From an uncultured Pseudovibrio sp. (GTDB lineage: Bacteria > Pseudomonadota > Alphaproteobacteria > Rhizobiales > Stappiaceae), in the NCBI GenBank assembly GCA_947496145.1, contig CANMBS010000002.1, positions 124,001-188,000 on the forward strand: a stretch of DNA of 64,000 bases, given 5' to 3'. Numbering within the stretch: position 1 is the first letter of the stretch; each line of letters begins with the position of its first letter. A program made the translations under genes and the position numbers. The notes under the pieces were generated by a model. The model was not told the DNA's origin and did no database searches. It saw only the letters and a list, made by a program, of their open reading frames with translations. This document shows positions 54,018-63,764 of the stretch, one piece after another.

Positions 54018-55268
54018 TTAAGCTGGCGTAAAGCGCTTTATGGTGAGCAGGGCCGCCAGTATCAAAGCGCCAGCAGCGACAAGGGATGCAAGCAAGAAGT
54101 TGCCATTTAACTCATAAAGATAACCGGCAAAGCTTGGCCCAAACATCTGGCCCAGACCAAAGGCAGCGGTCATCAATCCTACGATTTGTCGTGGATCTGA
54201 ACTTGCAATCCTTCGTGCTTCGATGAGGCCGATTGAGGTAATGCCGACAAATGTTCCCCCAAGCAGGATAGACGCAGCGGACAAACCTGCAATGGTTGGC
54301 ACAAGTACGCTGAGCGCAACGCCGATAGCTTCCAGCACACAGGCCACGGCAATAGCGCGACCATAACCAATACGTACAGCCAGCTTTTCCCAGAAAAACA
54401 CGGAGGGCATAATCGCCAGTCCAACCAGTAACCAGCTCAGCGATTTCATCGGAGCCAGCTCTGGTGTTAACGTTGCCAGAGCTCCGAGAAAGGTAGCTGT
54501 GATCACATATCCGAAGCCGAAACAACCATAAGCAAAAATTAATCGCCAGGCACTCAGGTTCAAAGATCCGACAGATTGCTTGGATGAAATGGATGAATGA
54601 GAGGGCTGCGATAGAACTTCCTTCCGGGGAGACAACAAAAAGGGCACACAAAGAGAAAGAGCTAAGCTGAAAATACCGCTGGCAACCCACAGCTGAGTCG
54701 AAGACATAGCATCAGAACCCAATATCTCGATCAGTAAAGAGGAGCCGGCGATTCCAACTCCTACTCCGGTAAAATGAATTGGAAACAGATGCAGACTACG
54801 TTGCTCTGCCAAACGTTGCATTACCACATTAGCAACCAAAACAAAGGCGTAGGCACTCGCCAGTCCTGCGACGAAACGAATGAGCACATACCAATAGACG
54901 CCAAGGCCGAACACCATAAGGAAGGTCGCCATAGTGCTCATGATGAGTGCGCTAATGAAAAATTTATAAGGCCCTCCGGGCAAAGGTGCCCGAGCTGCCA
55001 ATAGAGCACCAATAAGGTACCCCAGATAGTTTGAGGATGCGACGAAGCCAGCATTCACTTCGCTCAATAACCCGTCTTGCAACATCACAGGTAGAATTGG
55101 TGTGTAAACAAATCTTCCGATCCCCATGACTGCGGCCATCGTAAGGCAACCTCCTACTGCGGAAAGGAGAGGTAATCGGTTTTTTTGAGGCGAACCCACC
55201 GTTCCGCTGAGGCTTTCTGAGGTATCTGTCACGGCTTGCTTCCCTAATAGATCGCAGAAAATTGCCAT
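54018..55268 (-). CDS. YbfB/YjiJ-family MFS transporter
   Basis: The 416-residue protein has twelve predicted helices and the YbfB/YjiJ signature near residues 40-60 (AAVMGIGRFVYTPILPVMLQDGLL) plus GFVASSNYLGYLIGALLA. It is a putative exporter with no known substrate. The N-terminal 33 residues are hydrophilic. It is convergent with the aminotransferase gene. Confidence 0.9.
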   Translation of the reverse strand: MAIFCDLLGKQAVTDTSESLSGTVGSPQKNRLPLLSAVGGCLTMAAVMGIGRFVYTPILPVMLQDGLLSEVNAGFVASSNYLGYLIGALLAARAPLPGGPYKFFISALIMSTMATFLMVFGLGVYWYVLIRFVAGLASAYAFVLVANVVMQRLAEQRSLHLFPIHFTGVGVGIAGSSLLIEILGSDAMSSTQLWVASGIFSLALSLCVPFLLSPRKEVLSQPSHSSISSKQSVGSLNLSAWRLIFAYGCFGFGYVITATFLGALATLTPELAPMKSLSWLLVGLAIMPSVFFWEKLAVRIGYGRAIAVACVLEAIGVALSVLVPTIAGLSAASILLGGTFVGITSIGLIEARRIASSDPRQIVGLMTAAFGLGQMFGPSFAGYLYELNGNFLLASLVAAGALILAALLTIKRFTPA

Positions 55269-55467
55269 TTACCTAGGAATATTACGACCACGACTTTCTA
55301 CTTAGAGCTAGTCCTCATAAAAAAACAAGAAAAATATTTGTAAATTATGTGCTTCACCCGTTGCTCATAAGGGAAAATATCACTATTTTGCACCATGAGT
55401 TGCAGCGTCTTTCTGTTTTTAAACCAGCAAAGGCGTATCTGAAGTTCCTTTCCTACGGAGGTATCCC

Positions 55468-56067
55468 ATGTCTTTTGCTCTTGAAGACCTGCCATATGCA
55501 TATGATGCTCTGGCCCCTTACATGTCTGCTGAAACTCTCGAGTTCCACCACGACAAACACCATATGGCTTACGTAACCAACGGCAATAAGCTGCTTGAAG
55601 GTTCAGGTCTTGAAGGTAAAAGCCTGGAAGAGATCGTTAAGGAAAGTTATGGCACCAACGCTGGCCTGTTTAACAATGCTGGTCAGCACCTCAACCACTT
55701 GCACTTCTGGAAATGGATGAAGCCAAATGGGGGTGGTTCATCTCTTCCAGCTGTTCTGGCAAAGAAAGTTGAAGAAGATCTCGGTGGATTTGACAAGTTC
55801 CGCGCTGATTTCATCAACGCTGGTGTAACTCAGTTCGGTTCTGGTTGGGCCTGGCTTGCTGTCAAGGACGGCAAGCTCGTTGTGATGAAAACACCAAATG
55901 GTGAAAACCCAATCGTACATGGTGCAACCCCAATCCTGGGCTGTGATGTATGGGAACACTCCTATTACATCGACTACCGCAACGCACGTCCTAAGTATCT
56001 GGAAGCCTTCGTTGATAATCTGATCAACTGGGAGTACGTGGAAGAGCTGTACACAGCAGCTGTTTAA
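55468..56067 (+). CDS. sodB: Iron superoxide dismutase
   Basis: The 199-residue enzyme converts superoxide to hydrogen peroxide and oxygen in the cytoplasm. Metal ligands are H27 (EFHHDKHH), H79 (HLNHLHFW), D162 and H166 (GCDVWEHSYY). The second-shell glutamine is at position 75 (FNNAGQHLNH), the iron-type placement, which distinguishes it from manganese enzymes. ACGGAGG precedes the ATG. It is followed by a strong terminator and then by a TetR gene with an internal stop. Confidence 0.95.
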   Translation: MSFALEDLPYAYDALAPYMSAETLEFHHDKHHMAYVTNGNKLLEGSGLEGKSLEEIVKESYGTNAGLFNNAGQHLNHLHFWKWMKPNGGGSSLPAVLAKKVEEDLGGFDKFRADFINAGVTQFGSGWAWLAVKDGKLVVMKTPNGENPIVHGATPILGCDVWEHSYYIDYRNARPKYLEAFVDNLINWEYVEELYTAAV

Positions 56068-56088
56068 TTCACTATCCAGATTATGATG

Positions 56089-56114
56089 AAAGGCGGCTTT
56101 ATGCCGCCTTTTTT
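56089..56114 (+). terminator. Rho-independent terminator of sodB
   Basis: AAAGGCGGC (56089-56097) pairs with GCCGCCTTT (56103-56111) around a five-base loop and is followed by three more Ts. It lies 21 bases after the sodB stop codon. Confidence 0.92.
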
Positions 56115-56208
56115 GTCGTGTCGAGTAATGTTGCAATATTGTCTGCATTGGCAGTTAATTAATTGGCACTTATCTCTTGCTCAGTCCGTTGAACGAAAGC
56201 ACATATTT

Positions 56209-56820
56209 ATGCCGCGTCCCAGTGTGCAATCAGCCAGACTTAATGAGATCGTCGCGGCAGCAGCAAAATGCGTTGCCCAATACGGTTTGGAAGGTGTGAC
56301 GCTGGTGCGTATTGCAGCAGAGACCGGGCTGAAACGACCGCTTATTCGTCATCATGCAGGCAATCGGGAGGAAATCATTAATGCGGTTGTGACGCATGTT
56401 CTTGCAGAGTTTGAAGAGCTCACAAAGTACTATGCGCAGGCATTGCCAAAGAAGAATGCATCTTATGCAGCCGTTGATTATCTCTTTGATTCTCAAAGCC
56501 ATTCAGACCCCGCAGAAATGATGGTTTCTCAATCCATTGTCGCGACTGGAGAGCGGGTCCCTACGGAGTGTGCAGCCTTACTGAAATGGGTAGATGACTT
56601 CACGCTAGTTATTGCTGAGGCAATTCGATGAGATTTTCCTGAAGTAGAGGAGGAAGCAGCCCGCACTGTCGCACATGGTATTGTAGCAGTCTATTTTAAC
56701 ATGGATTCATTGGCGCCATTAAACCCGCCACCCGAATGGAAACGGTACGCAAAAAATGCAGCTTTGCTGATGCTTAGATCTTTGGAAGCCAATGGAGCAA
56801 CTAAAATTCCTGATCAATGA
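56209..56820 (+). pseudogene. TetR-family regulator gene with one in-frame stop codon
   Basis: From the ATG at 56209 the frame encodes a TetR N-terminal helix-turn-helix (SARLNEIVAAAAKCVAQYGLEGVTLVRIAAETGLKRPLIRHHAGNREEIINAVV). A TGA at 56629-56631 stops it at residue 140 within a helix (ALLKWVDDFTLVIAEAIR). The same frame then continues open for 62 more codons with TetR-like C-terminal composition (EEEAARTVAHGIVAVYFNMDSLAPL, KNAALLMLRSLEANG) to the TGA at 56818-56820. The full length, about 203 residues, is normal for TetR. A single base change would explain it. The gene is either a fresh pseudogene or a truncated regulator. Confidence 0.8.
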
Positions 56821-56977
56821 GATCATCAACCACAGAAAGTGGCGCACTAGTTCTGCCTACGGTGTTGAAACGGTCATTCGCAGTGATCACCCAATCATAC
56901 TCTGGGCTTCACTCGCAGTTTATTTGATTCTCGCGGACGTCATCATGAGATTAGGCGGTGCTGCCTATGCTTATTGA
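56792..56977 (+). CDS. Possible 61-residue membrane protein overlapping the tetR end
   Basis: The frame starts with ATG at 56792 inside the last codons of the TetR frame, with GGAAG upstream. It has one hydrophobic segment (about 35-52: IILWASLAVYLILADVIM) after a basic amphipathic N-terminus. No family was recognised. The overlap suggests translational coupling if it is real. Confidence 0.4.
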   Translation: MEQLKFLINEIINHRKWRTSSAYGVETVIRSDHPIILWASLAVYLILADVIMRLGGAAYAY

Positions 56978-57042
56978 ACCATGCAAACTAGAAGCAAGAA
57001 TTACCCCTAAAAAAGTTTGAGCATCGAAGACCTGGAAACCGG

Positions 57043-57426
57043 TTAGGAGCCGAATAATTTTTCCCAGAAGCTCTTTTCGTGTCCGAGTTGACAACGAGCA
57101 ATGATGATCTGTTCAAGTCGTCCATTCATAAGATAAAGAAATGCTTCGCACTCACTTTGGGTCGTAAAGCAAGCTTCACTGGCAACGTTATACGGCTGGT
57201 TGTCACTTAAAACACGTCCCCCTACATTGGCTTGCCACACATTCGCGGCACCATATTTGGCGGAGGCGATTGAGCAATCATATTGGGTGCCTCTGACTTT
57301 CGGTATGATCGGACCAGTACGTGGAATGAGGCGTCGTTCGAGATAATTGGTGCTTGGAGGTCTACTACAACTGACGATAAAAAGAGTCACCGCTAAGAGG
57401 CAGGCAACAGAGGCAATCGCTTTCAT
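57043..57426 (-). CDS. Small lipoprotein, paralogue A of a tandem cysteine-protein pair
   Basis: The 127-residue protein has a lipoprotein signal (MKAIASVACLLAVTLFIVSC) with the cysteine at 20 as lipidation site. The mature part shares with its neighbour the motifs GTQYDC, NVWQA/NVYQA, ACF...CEAFL/CQAYL, GRLE and RCQLGH/SCQHGY. Four cysteines are conserved between the two, so two disulfides are likely. No known family was recognised. It lies 47 bases downstream of the paralogue on the same strand. Confidence 0.8.
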   Translation of the reverse strand: MKAIASVACLLAVTLFIVSCSRPPSTNYLERRLIPRTGPIIPKVRGTQYDCSIASAKYGAANVWQANVGGRVLSDNQPYNVASEACFTTQSECEAFLYLMNGRLEQIIIARCQLGHEKSFWEKLFGS

Positions 57427-57473
57427 ATCTTCAACACTTTCGGGCCTTGGTGACCTCTTCTTTCAAAACTGAC

Positions 57474-57839
57474 TTAGAACCAGTTAAACAAACCTTTGTA
57501 ATATCCATGTTGGCAACTGGCTGAGCGTGTAAGCTCCAGGTATCCGCGCATGAAATTGAGATATGCCTGACATTTTTCCATGCTGCGAAAGCACGCAACG
57601 CTGGAAATCGCTCTGCTGGGATCACTGAAATGACCTGTTACGAAAGCTTGATAGACATTCTTCGCACCATCCTCTTTCACCCTAATCCGGCAATCGTATT
57701 GAGTTCCGTAAATGCGTGGTGCTGATCTGAGATCATTGGGAATCAGGTGATTGAAGGGGTACAGCTTTTCATTCACCTGAGCAGAGGTTGGTGGACACAC
57801 CAGAAAAACAGCAGTCAAACAGGTCACTAAAATGCGCAA
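57474..57839 (-). CDS. Small secreted protein, paralogue B of a tandem cysteine-protein pair
   Basis: The 121-residue protein begins with TTG at 57839, with AAGGG upstream, and has a signal peptide (MRILVTCLTAVFLVCPPTSAQV) that could be cut by signal peptidase I after TSA, or by the lipoprotein peptidase at the C of FLVC. The mature region carries GTQYDCRI, NVYQAFV, SSVACFRSMEKCQAYLNFMRGYLEL and SASCQHGY. It aligns with the downstream lipoprotein, sharing the four cysteines. Function is unknown. Confidence 0.78.
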   Translation of the reverse strand: MRILVTCLTAVFLVCPPTSAQVNEKLYPFNHLIPNDLRSAPRIYGTQYDCRIRVKEDGAKNVYQAFVTGHFSDPSRAISSVACFRSMEKCQAYLNFMRGYLELTRSASCQHGYYKGLFNWF

Positions 57840-58315
57840 GAGTTTAATCCCTTGTCTTTATTGCTTTCTTAGGGGTATCCTGAGGAAGAAGGGTTCTTAT
57901 ATCAATAATGCTGTTCAGATGTTTGTCAGTAAGGTTAAGTAAAAGGTAATTCAAATAAACTTGCTGATTGGTTTTTTGTTTGTCTCAATCAGTTTTGAGT
58001 GAGATTTTATACTTTGTCTTCATTTTCTTGATAGCGCACGTTACTAGCCAGATTCGATTGAAGGCACGCCTAAGAGGTGTTGAGTGTTATTCATAAAAAC
58101 ATCAGGCTAAGCGTAACTGCAACTAATCATTACATTTCACTGGTAGTGGTTGGACGCTCCTTTGAGCAGCTCCAGAATGCCTCAATAAAGCCTGCATATG
58201 AAATTGGTGCGAAATCGCGGGATGTATGTGTAGAAAGAACAGCAGGCCCGTTGAACGCATCCAATTGCCAACAGTGCGTTATCTGATCTGGACTATGTCA
58301 TTTGATGGAATTTGT
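57840..58315. other. AT-rich intergenic region upstream of the paralogue pair
   Basis: About 475 bases with no supportable gene. A 69-residue plus-strand frame (58077-58286) lacks a ribosome-binding site. The promoter of the paralogue pair should lie at its left end. The ptrB terminator hairpin begins at its right edge. Confidence 0.4.
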
Positions 58316-58343
58316 AACCGTCTCTCAACATGAAGAGACGGTT
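58316..58343 (-). terminator. Hairpin downstream of ptrB
   Basis: AACCGTCTCT (58316-58325) and AGAGACGGTT (58334-58343) form a perfect 10-bp stem with an eight-base loop, 12 bases beyond the ptrB stop on the minus strand. The T-tail is weak. Confidence 0.7.
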
Positions 58344-58354
58344 ACTTTCACTTT

Positions 58355-60451
58355 CTAAATTGCCTTGCCAACTTGTTTCAGCGCAAAAGCATAAACAAGG
58401 GCTACTTCTTTAAGTCTGTCAAACCGTCCCGAAGCCCCTCCGTGCCCAGCATCCATATTTGTTCGCAGCATTAATAGGTTGTCGTCAGTCTTTTTCTCTC
58501 GCAATGTTGCAACCCATTTGGCTGGCTCCCAATAAGTCACACGCGGATCAGTCAGACCACCCAACGCAAAAATGGCCGGATAATCTTTAGCCTCCACATT
58601 ATCGATAGGAGAATAAGAAGCAATGTAACCATAGGCCTTTTTATCCTGAATTGGGTCTCCCCACTCAGGCCACTCAATCGGGGTCAAAGGAAGCGTGTCA
58701 TCAAGCATGGTTGTGAGCACATCCACAAAAGGCACCTCTGCAATCATTGCAGCAAAAGCTTCTGGAGCCATGTTTGCGCAAGCTCCCATTAACATACCTC
58801 CAGCAGAGCCACCATGTGCAACAATCCTGTCATGAGAAGTGAAACCCTCATTTGCAAGGAACCTGGTAGATGCAATGAAGTCGTAAAACGTATTTTTTTT
58901 GAACTCACGCCGACCATTCTTGTACCAGGCGTACCCTTTATCCTTGCCGCCGCGAATATGCGCAATCGCGTAGACAAACCCACGATCTACCAGTGAAAGT
59001 GCATTGGTGGAGAAACTTGCCGGGATAGAGATACCATAGGAGCCATATCCGTAAAGCAAGCAGGGTGCTCTGCCATCAAGGACTGTAGTGCGCTTATAAA
59101 GCAAGGAGATCGGAACCAGCGTACCATCGTGTGAAGGTGCCATAAGACGACGGGTGATATATTGTGATGCATCATGTCCAGTTGGTATTTCCTGACGTTT
59201 ACGCAAAACACGATCCCGACTCTCAACATCATAATCATAGACCTCTGACGGTGTCGTCATAGAAGAGTATGAAAAGCGTATGGTGCTGGTATTGTATTCA
59301 AATCCACCAGAAAGACCCAGGCTATATGCCTCCTCGTCAAAATCAATGCCATGTGAGACGCCATCAATGAAACGGTGCACTACGATGCGTGGCAAGCCAT
59401 CCACCCGTTCCAGCCAAACCATGTAATCCTTGTAAACATCGTGAGATAGGATCAAGCGGCCTGGTTGGTGCTCTACCATGTCAACCCAATGCGAACGACC
59501 AGGCATGGCTAATTGTGCAACCAGCGGCACGCTGACTATTTTGAAATCCTCTGCCTCATCGGCATTGGTGAGGATGATCAGACGGTCTCCATTATCTTCG
59601 ACGGCATATTCCACCCCAACCTCTCGCTTCGCCACAAGAATAGGTGTTGCTAACGGATCATCTGCCGGAATTAGCCAGCACTCGCTGGTTTCATGATCTC
59701 CGGTTCCGATACAAATGAAGCGGCCCGATTGAGTTCTGCCAAGCCCAACAAAAAAACTCGTATCCTGTTCTTCATAGACCAGCACATCTTCAGAAACTGG
59801 CGTCCCGAGCTTATGGCGGAAAAGCTTTGAAGGCCGGTGATTACTGTCGACCTGCACATAAAACAGGTAATGTCCATTTTTAGACCAGACTCCACCAGCG
59901 CCAGTGTCTGGGATGGTGTCTTCCAAATCGGTTCCTGTTTCCGTGTCGCGAATTTTAAGTGTGTAGTATTCTGAGCCTTTATCATCAAAGGCCCAGGCCA
60001 GATACTTATGGTCGTCGCTATGTGAGGCGCCTCCAAACTTAAAAAACGCCTTACCGTTTGCTTCAAGATCGCCGTCAACGAGGATAGTAGGATCGCTTCC
60101 ATCTCGTTTGCTACGCACAAACTTGGGATGTTGCCCGCCTTCAACAAACTTTGTGGCATACGCATAATCGCCATCGGGAGAAGGGACAGAGCTGTCGTCT
60201 TCTTTGATACGTCCCTTCATCTCTGCAAACAGATCCGACTGCAAACGAACAGTCTCTGCCATTTCACTTTCAGTGTAGGCATTTTCTGCTTCCAGATATG
60301 CGCGAATCTCCGGATCTAGGAGATTAGGGTCACGCATCACCTCCTGCCAGTTGTCTGCGCGCAGCCACGCATAGGGTTCATTACGTCTAAAACCATGATG
60401 GTTGGTCTCATGAGTGCGCTTTTCTGCGCAAGGTGGTGTTTGTTTTTTCAT
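58355..60451 (-). CDS. ptrB: Oligopeptidase B (S9 serine peptidase)
   Basis: The 698-residue enzyme cleaves after Arg and Lys in peptides in the cytoplasm. The N-terminal beta-propeller covers about 60-400, and the alpha/beta-hydrolase domain follows. The catalytic serine lies in AHGGSAGGMLMG, the aspartate in the LGGLTDPRV segment and the histidine in NMDAGHGGASGR. Substrate-binding Glu residues typical of the family are in GYAWYKNGRREFKKNTFYDFI nearby. Length and order fit prolyl-oligopeptidase-family oligopeptidase B. Confidence 0.94.
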   Translation of the reverse strand: MKKQTPPCAEKRTHETNHHGFRRNEPYAWLRADNWQEVMRDPNLLDPEIRAYLEAENAYTESEMAETVRLQSDLFAEMKGRIKEDDSSVPSPDGDYAYATKFVEGGQHPKFVRSKRDGSDPTILVDGDLEANGKAFFKFGGASHSDDHKYLAWAFDDKGSEYYTLKIRDTETGTDLEDTIPDTGAGGVWSKNGHYLFYVQVDSNHRPSKLFRHKLGTPVSEDVLVYEEQDTSFFVGLGRTQSGRFICIGTGDHETSECWLIPADDPLATPILVAKREVGVEYAVEDNGDRLIILTNADEAEDFKIVSVPLVAQLAMPGRSHWVDMVEHQPGRLILSHDVYKDYMVWLERVDGLPRIVVHRFIDGVSHGIDFDEEAYSLGLSGGFEYNTSTIRFSYSSMTTPSEVYDYDVESRDRVLRKRQEIPTGHDASQYITRRLMAPSHDGTLVPISLLYKRTTVLDGRAPCLLYGYGSYGISIPASFSTNALSLVDRGFVYAIAHIRGGKDKGYAWYKNGRREFKKNTFYDFIASTRFLANEGFTSHDRIVAHGGSAGGMLMGACANMAPEAFAAMIAEVPFVDVLTTMLDDTLPLTPIEWPEWGDPIQDKKAYGYIASYSPIDNVEAKDYPAIFALGGLTDPRVTYWEPAKWVATLREKKTDDNLLMLRTNMDAGHGGASGRFDRLKEVALVYAFALKQVGKAI

Positions 60452-60751
60452 AGAACCTGATTGATTTAGGCTTAACGTTCCGGGTCTGAACCCAAGATAA
60501 GACTATTTTGAAGACAGTAATCACACACTCGAACTACAGCGGGGAATTTATCTCGTAAAACCTACAGTATACCTGCGGCATCAAAGCACCCGATTTGTGG
60601 CTAAAGAGTTTTGTACCAATAAAGGGGCGGGGTATATGCTTTTATAATTCACCTCCCAAATATTGTTTTAGGCTAGACGATTTTGTTCTTCCACAGCTTC
60701 AAAACGTCGCTCTTTTAGTCCGCTTAGATCCTGTGCGAGTTACGAGTAAAA
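60452..60751. other. Intergenic region between msrB and ptrB
   Basis: Exactly 300 bases, both flanking genes on the minus strand. It should contain the ptrB promoter and the msrB 3' end. No hairpin with a T-run, repeat or small gene was convincing. Confidence 0.4.
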
Positions 60752-61159
60752 CTACACGTCCGGCGTAAATGTCATGGAAGTACCATTCATGCAGTAGCGA
60801 AGTCCTGTCGGAGGTGGCCCATCGGGAAAAACGTGTCCAAGATGCCCGCCACAACTGGCACAGCATATCTCTGTGCGCACCATGCCTAAACTTGTATCTT
60901 TGTGCTCTGTTATAGCATTAGGACTAACGGCCTCGAAGAAACTTGGCCATCCGCAACCTGCATCAAATTTTGTGTCTGATTTGAATAGCTTAGCTCCGCA
61001 TCCTGTGCAGTTGTAAGTGCCGGTTTCAAAGGTGTTCCAGTATGGACCCGTAAACGCACGCTCTGTGCCTTTTTCTCTTAAAATCCGATATTGCTCAGGG
61101 GTCAGTTTGCTCTTCCAATCGGCCTCCGAAAGATCCTTTGGTAGTTTTTTGTCAAACAT
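60752..61159 (-). CDS. msrB: Peptide methionine (R)-S-oxide reductase
   Basis: The 135-residue protein repairs methionine-R-sulfoxide in proteins. Zinc is held by two CxxC pairs, C51/C54 (CTGC) and C100/C103 (CASC). The catalytic cysteine is C123 in [19 protein letters not shown] is the family signature. AAGGAT precedes the start. It stands alone between ptrB and the divergent mrp operon. Confidence 0.96.
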   Translation of the reverse strand: MFDKKLPKDLSEADWKSKLTPEQYRILREKGTERAFTGPYWNTFETGTYNCTGCGAKLFKSDTKFDAGCGWPSFFEAVSPNAITEHKDTSLGMVRTEICCASCGGHLGHVFPDGPPPTGLRYCMNGTSMTFTPDV

Positions 61160-61416
61160 GATAAAAATCCTTATTTGATTGGTCGACCAGTAGGGCCATG
61201 TTAAGCTAACGCAGATATAGCTGAGCGATAGCTACCTAACGTCATTGTTTTAGGATTATGAGACTAATTCTTTTTGATGTTTGATGAAACTCGAATGTGA
61301 TGAACTTGCCCAAGCCAACATGGCAGATTATGTCTTTGGGGTGGTCGGGGATGAGTGTTTGAAATGACTGCCTCGGTCTTGTCGGGTCAACCACGAATTA
61401 ATTTACGGAGTACTAC

Positions 61417-63759
61417 ATGCCGTTATTTGGTGTCGAGGCAACATTTTGGGCGTTATTAGGTCCGTTTGTTGCAGCTGCGCTTAGCCCCATTCTGGCAAAG
61501 ACTCTGAAACATAATGCGTCATGGCTGCTCTCTGTCATTCCTGCATTGGTTTTCTTGCAGTTTCTTTCATTTGTACCGGGCGTGGCTGAGGGGCAGACCT
61601 TTAAGGCGAGTTTGGAGTGGGTCCCCACCTTCAATGTAAATTTCTCCATTTATCTGGATGGCTTATCGGTTGTTTTCGCGCTGCTGATTTCTGGTATCGG
61701 TACGCTGATCACACTTTACGCAGGCGGTTACCTGAAAGGCCACAAGAATCTGGGCCAGTTTCTTTCCTTCCTGTTCTTGTTCATGGGGGCCATGCTGGGT
61801 GTTGTTGTTGCAGACAATGTCATCACGCTTTTTGTCTACTGGGAGCTGACATCGCTGACGTCTTTCTTGCTCATCGGCTTTGATCATCTGCGCACCCGCT
61901 CGCGCCGTTCTGCAGTGCAGGCACTGATCGTGACTGGCGGCGGTGGGCTGGCTTTGATGGCAGGATTGATTCTAGCAGGTTATCAGGGCGGTTCCTTTGA
62001 GATGAGCGAACTGCTGAATTCCGGCGACGTACTTCGCAACAGCCCTTACTATACGCCAATCTTCATCCTGGTTGTGTTGGGTGCTTTTACCAAATCGGCT
62101 CAGTTCCCGTTCCATTTCTGGCTGCCTAATGCTATGGAAGCGCCAACACCAGTATCTGCATATCTCCACTCTGCAACTATGGTGAAAGCAGGTGTATATC
62201 TGCTCATGCGCATGCATCCTGTTTTGGGCGAAACAAGCCTTTGGATGACAGTGTTGCCGATCTTTGGTGGTATCACGCTCTTGGTTGGCACCATTCTTGG
62301 TATTCGCCAAACGGACCTTAAGCTGGTGCTCGCTTACACGACAGTGGCATCTCTGGGGCTTCTGGTCATGCTCACCGGCACCTCTGACCCAATCGCGATT
62401 CAAGGGGCCGTACTTTACCTGTTTGCCCATTCCCTGTTTAAGGGCTCATTGTTTATGGTTGTCGGTACCGTCGATCATGAATCAGGAACGCGCGATTTAC
62501 GCCGGGTAGGGGGACTGTTTAAAGCGATGCCGATCACAGGCACAGCTGCCGTGTTGTCCGCATTGTCGATGGCTGGCTTGCCTCCACTTATTGGCTTTGT
62601 TGCCAAAGAAGTGCTCTATGATGGCACCTGGCACGCCATGAATGGTGGCCTATGGACGCTCTTTGCAGTCCTCGGCAATGCTATGATGTTTGGGTTAGCG
62701 GCAACAGTTGCCGTCAAACCGTTCTTTGGCGAACTGGTGAAGACACCAAAATCTGCTCATGAAGGTCCTGTCTTGCTGATTGCAGGTTCCATTACTCTTG
62801 CAGTCCTTGGTTTAATCGCTGGTGTCTTTGTTGCGTCATTCGGACATGCCATTTTGTCGCCAATGACCGCAGCAATTCTAGGTACGCCGTTCAATAAGGA
62901 ACCGCATTTAATTCCAACGTCACTATCACCTGCTTTATTCTTGTCAGTGGTAACGATTGGTCTGGGTGTCCTTACGTTCATGTATATGGATAAATTGCGC
63001 TCCCTGACAATTGATATACTGCGGATTATCGGGTGGGGACCGGATAAAGGCTTCGATCAGGCACTCAATGGGATCATCCGTTTTTCAGCATGGCTGACAC
63101 CTGCTATCCAGACTGGCAGTATGGTGACCTACATGCGTGCAACCTTCTCGGTAATCACACTGGCTCTTTTCATTCCCATGATACTTACAGGAAACTGGCC
63201 ATCATTAAGTGGATTAGGGAGTCTGTACATTTATGAATGGGTCGTCGTGGTGATTACTGTTATTGGTGTCTATGCTGTTTTAACAGCCAGGTACCGGGTA
63301 ACAGCTATTGTTCTGCTGGGTATTCAGGGATTTGCAGTGGCGCTTATCTATCTTCTCTTTGGCGCTCCGGATTTGTCCTTTACTCAGTTTATGGTCGAGA
63401 CACTGTCTGTGGTGATTCTGGCGCTGGTGATGACACGCCTGAACTTAAAACCAACAGATGCACGTTCCTCAAAAGGCAAAGTTTTTGATCTTTCTTTGTC
63501 TGTGTTGTGCGGGGCAGGTGTAAGCATGCTGCTTATGTCCATCGTGCAGCTGCCATTTGATCTTACGCTCTCTGAGTTCTTTACCCAATACAGTCGATCC
63601 ATTGCTCATGGTCGAAACATCGTGAATGTTATTCTCGTAGATTTCCGTGGCTTTGATACTATCGGAGAAATTTCCGTCGTCATGGTTGCTGGTCTGACAG
63701 TGCTCGCCCTCACCCGGGTTCGGTCAAAAACCAAGTCTAATTCGACAACGGAGAACTAA
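61417..63759 (+). CDS. mrpA: Mrp-type Na+/H+ antiporter subunit A
   Basis: The 780-residue membrane protein is the large subunit of the multi-gene Mrp (Mnh/Pha) antiporter, related to NuoL of complex I. The proton-antiporter domain shows [19 protein letters not shown] and [16 protein letters not shown], and the conserved Lys/His of helix 8 in [27 protein letters not shown]. The C-terminal extension after about 640 is the MrpA-specific part ([16 protein letters not shown] and [21 protein letters not shown]). ACGGAG precedes the ATG. A separate mrpB starts five bases after the stop, so this is not the rhizobial PhaAB fusion. Confidence 0.95.
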   Translation: MPLFGVEATFWALLGPFVAAALSPILAKTLKHNASWLLSVIPALVFLQFLSFVPGVAEGQTFKASLEWVPTFNVNFSIYLDGLSVVFALLISGIGTLITLYAGGYLKGHKNLGQFLSFLFLFMGAMLGVVVADNVITLFVYWELTSLTSFLLIGFDHLRTRSRRSAVQALIVTGGGGLALMAGLILAGYQGGSFEMSELLNSGDVLRNSPYYTPIFILVVLGAFTKSAQFPFHFWLPNAMEAPTPVSAYLHSATMVKAGVYLLMRMHPVLGETSLWMTVLPIFGGITLLVGTILGIRQTDLKLVLAYTTVASLGLLVMLTGTSDPIAIQGAVLYLFAHSLFKGSLFMVVGTVDHESGTRDLRRVGGLFKAMPITGTAAVLSALSMAGLPPLIGFVAKEVLYDGTWHAMNGGLWTLFAVLGNAMMFGLAATVAVKPFFGELVKTPKSAHEGPVLLIAGSITLAVLGLIAGVFVASFGHAILSPMTAAILGTPFNKEPHLIPTSLSPALFLSVVTIGLGVLTFMYMDKLRSLTIDILRIIGWGPDKGFDQALNGIIRFSAWLTPAIQTGSMVTYMRATFSVITLALFIPMILTGNWPSLSGLGSLYIYEWVVVVITVIGVYAVLTARYRVTAIVLLGIQGFAVALIYLLFGAPDLSFTQFMVETLSVVILALVMTRLNLKPTDARSSKGKVFDLSLSVLCGAGVSMLLMSIVQLPFDLTLSEFFTQYSRSIAHGRNIVNVILVDFRGFDTIGEISVVMVAGLTVLALTRVRSKTKSNSTTEN

Positions 63760-63764
63760 TAGTA

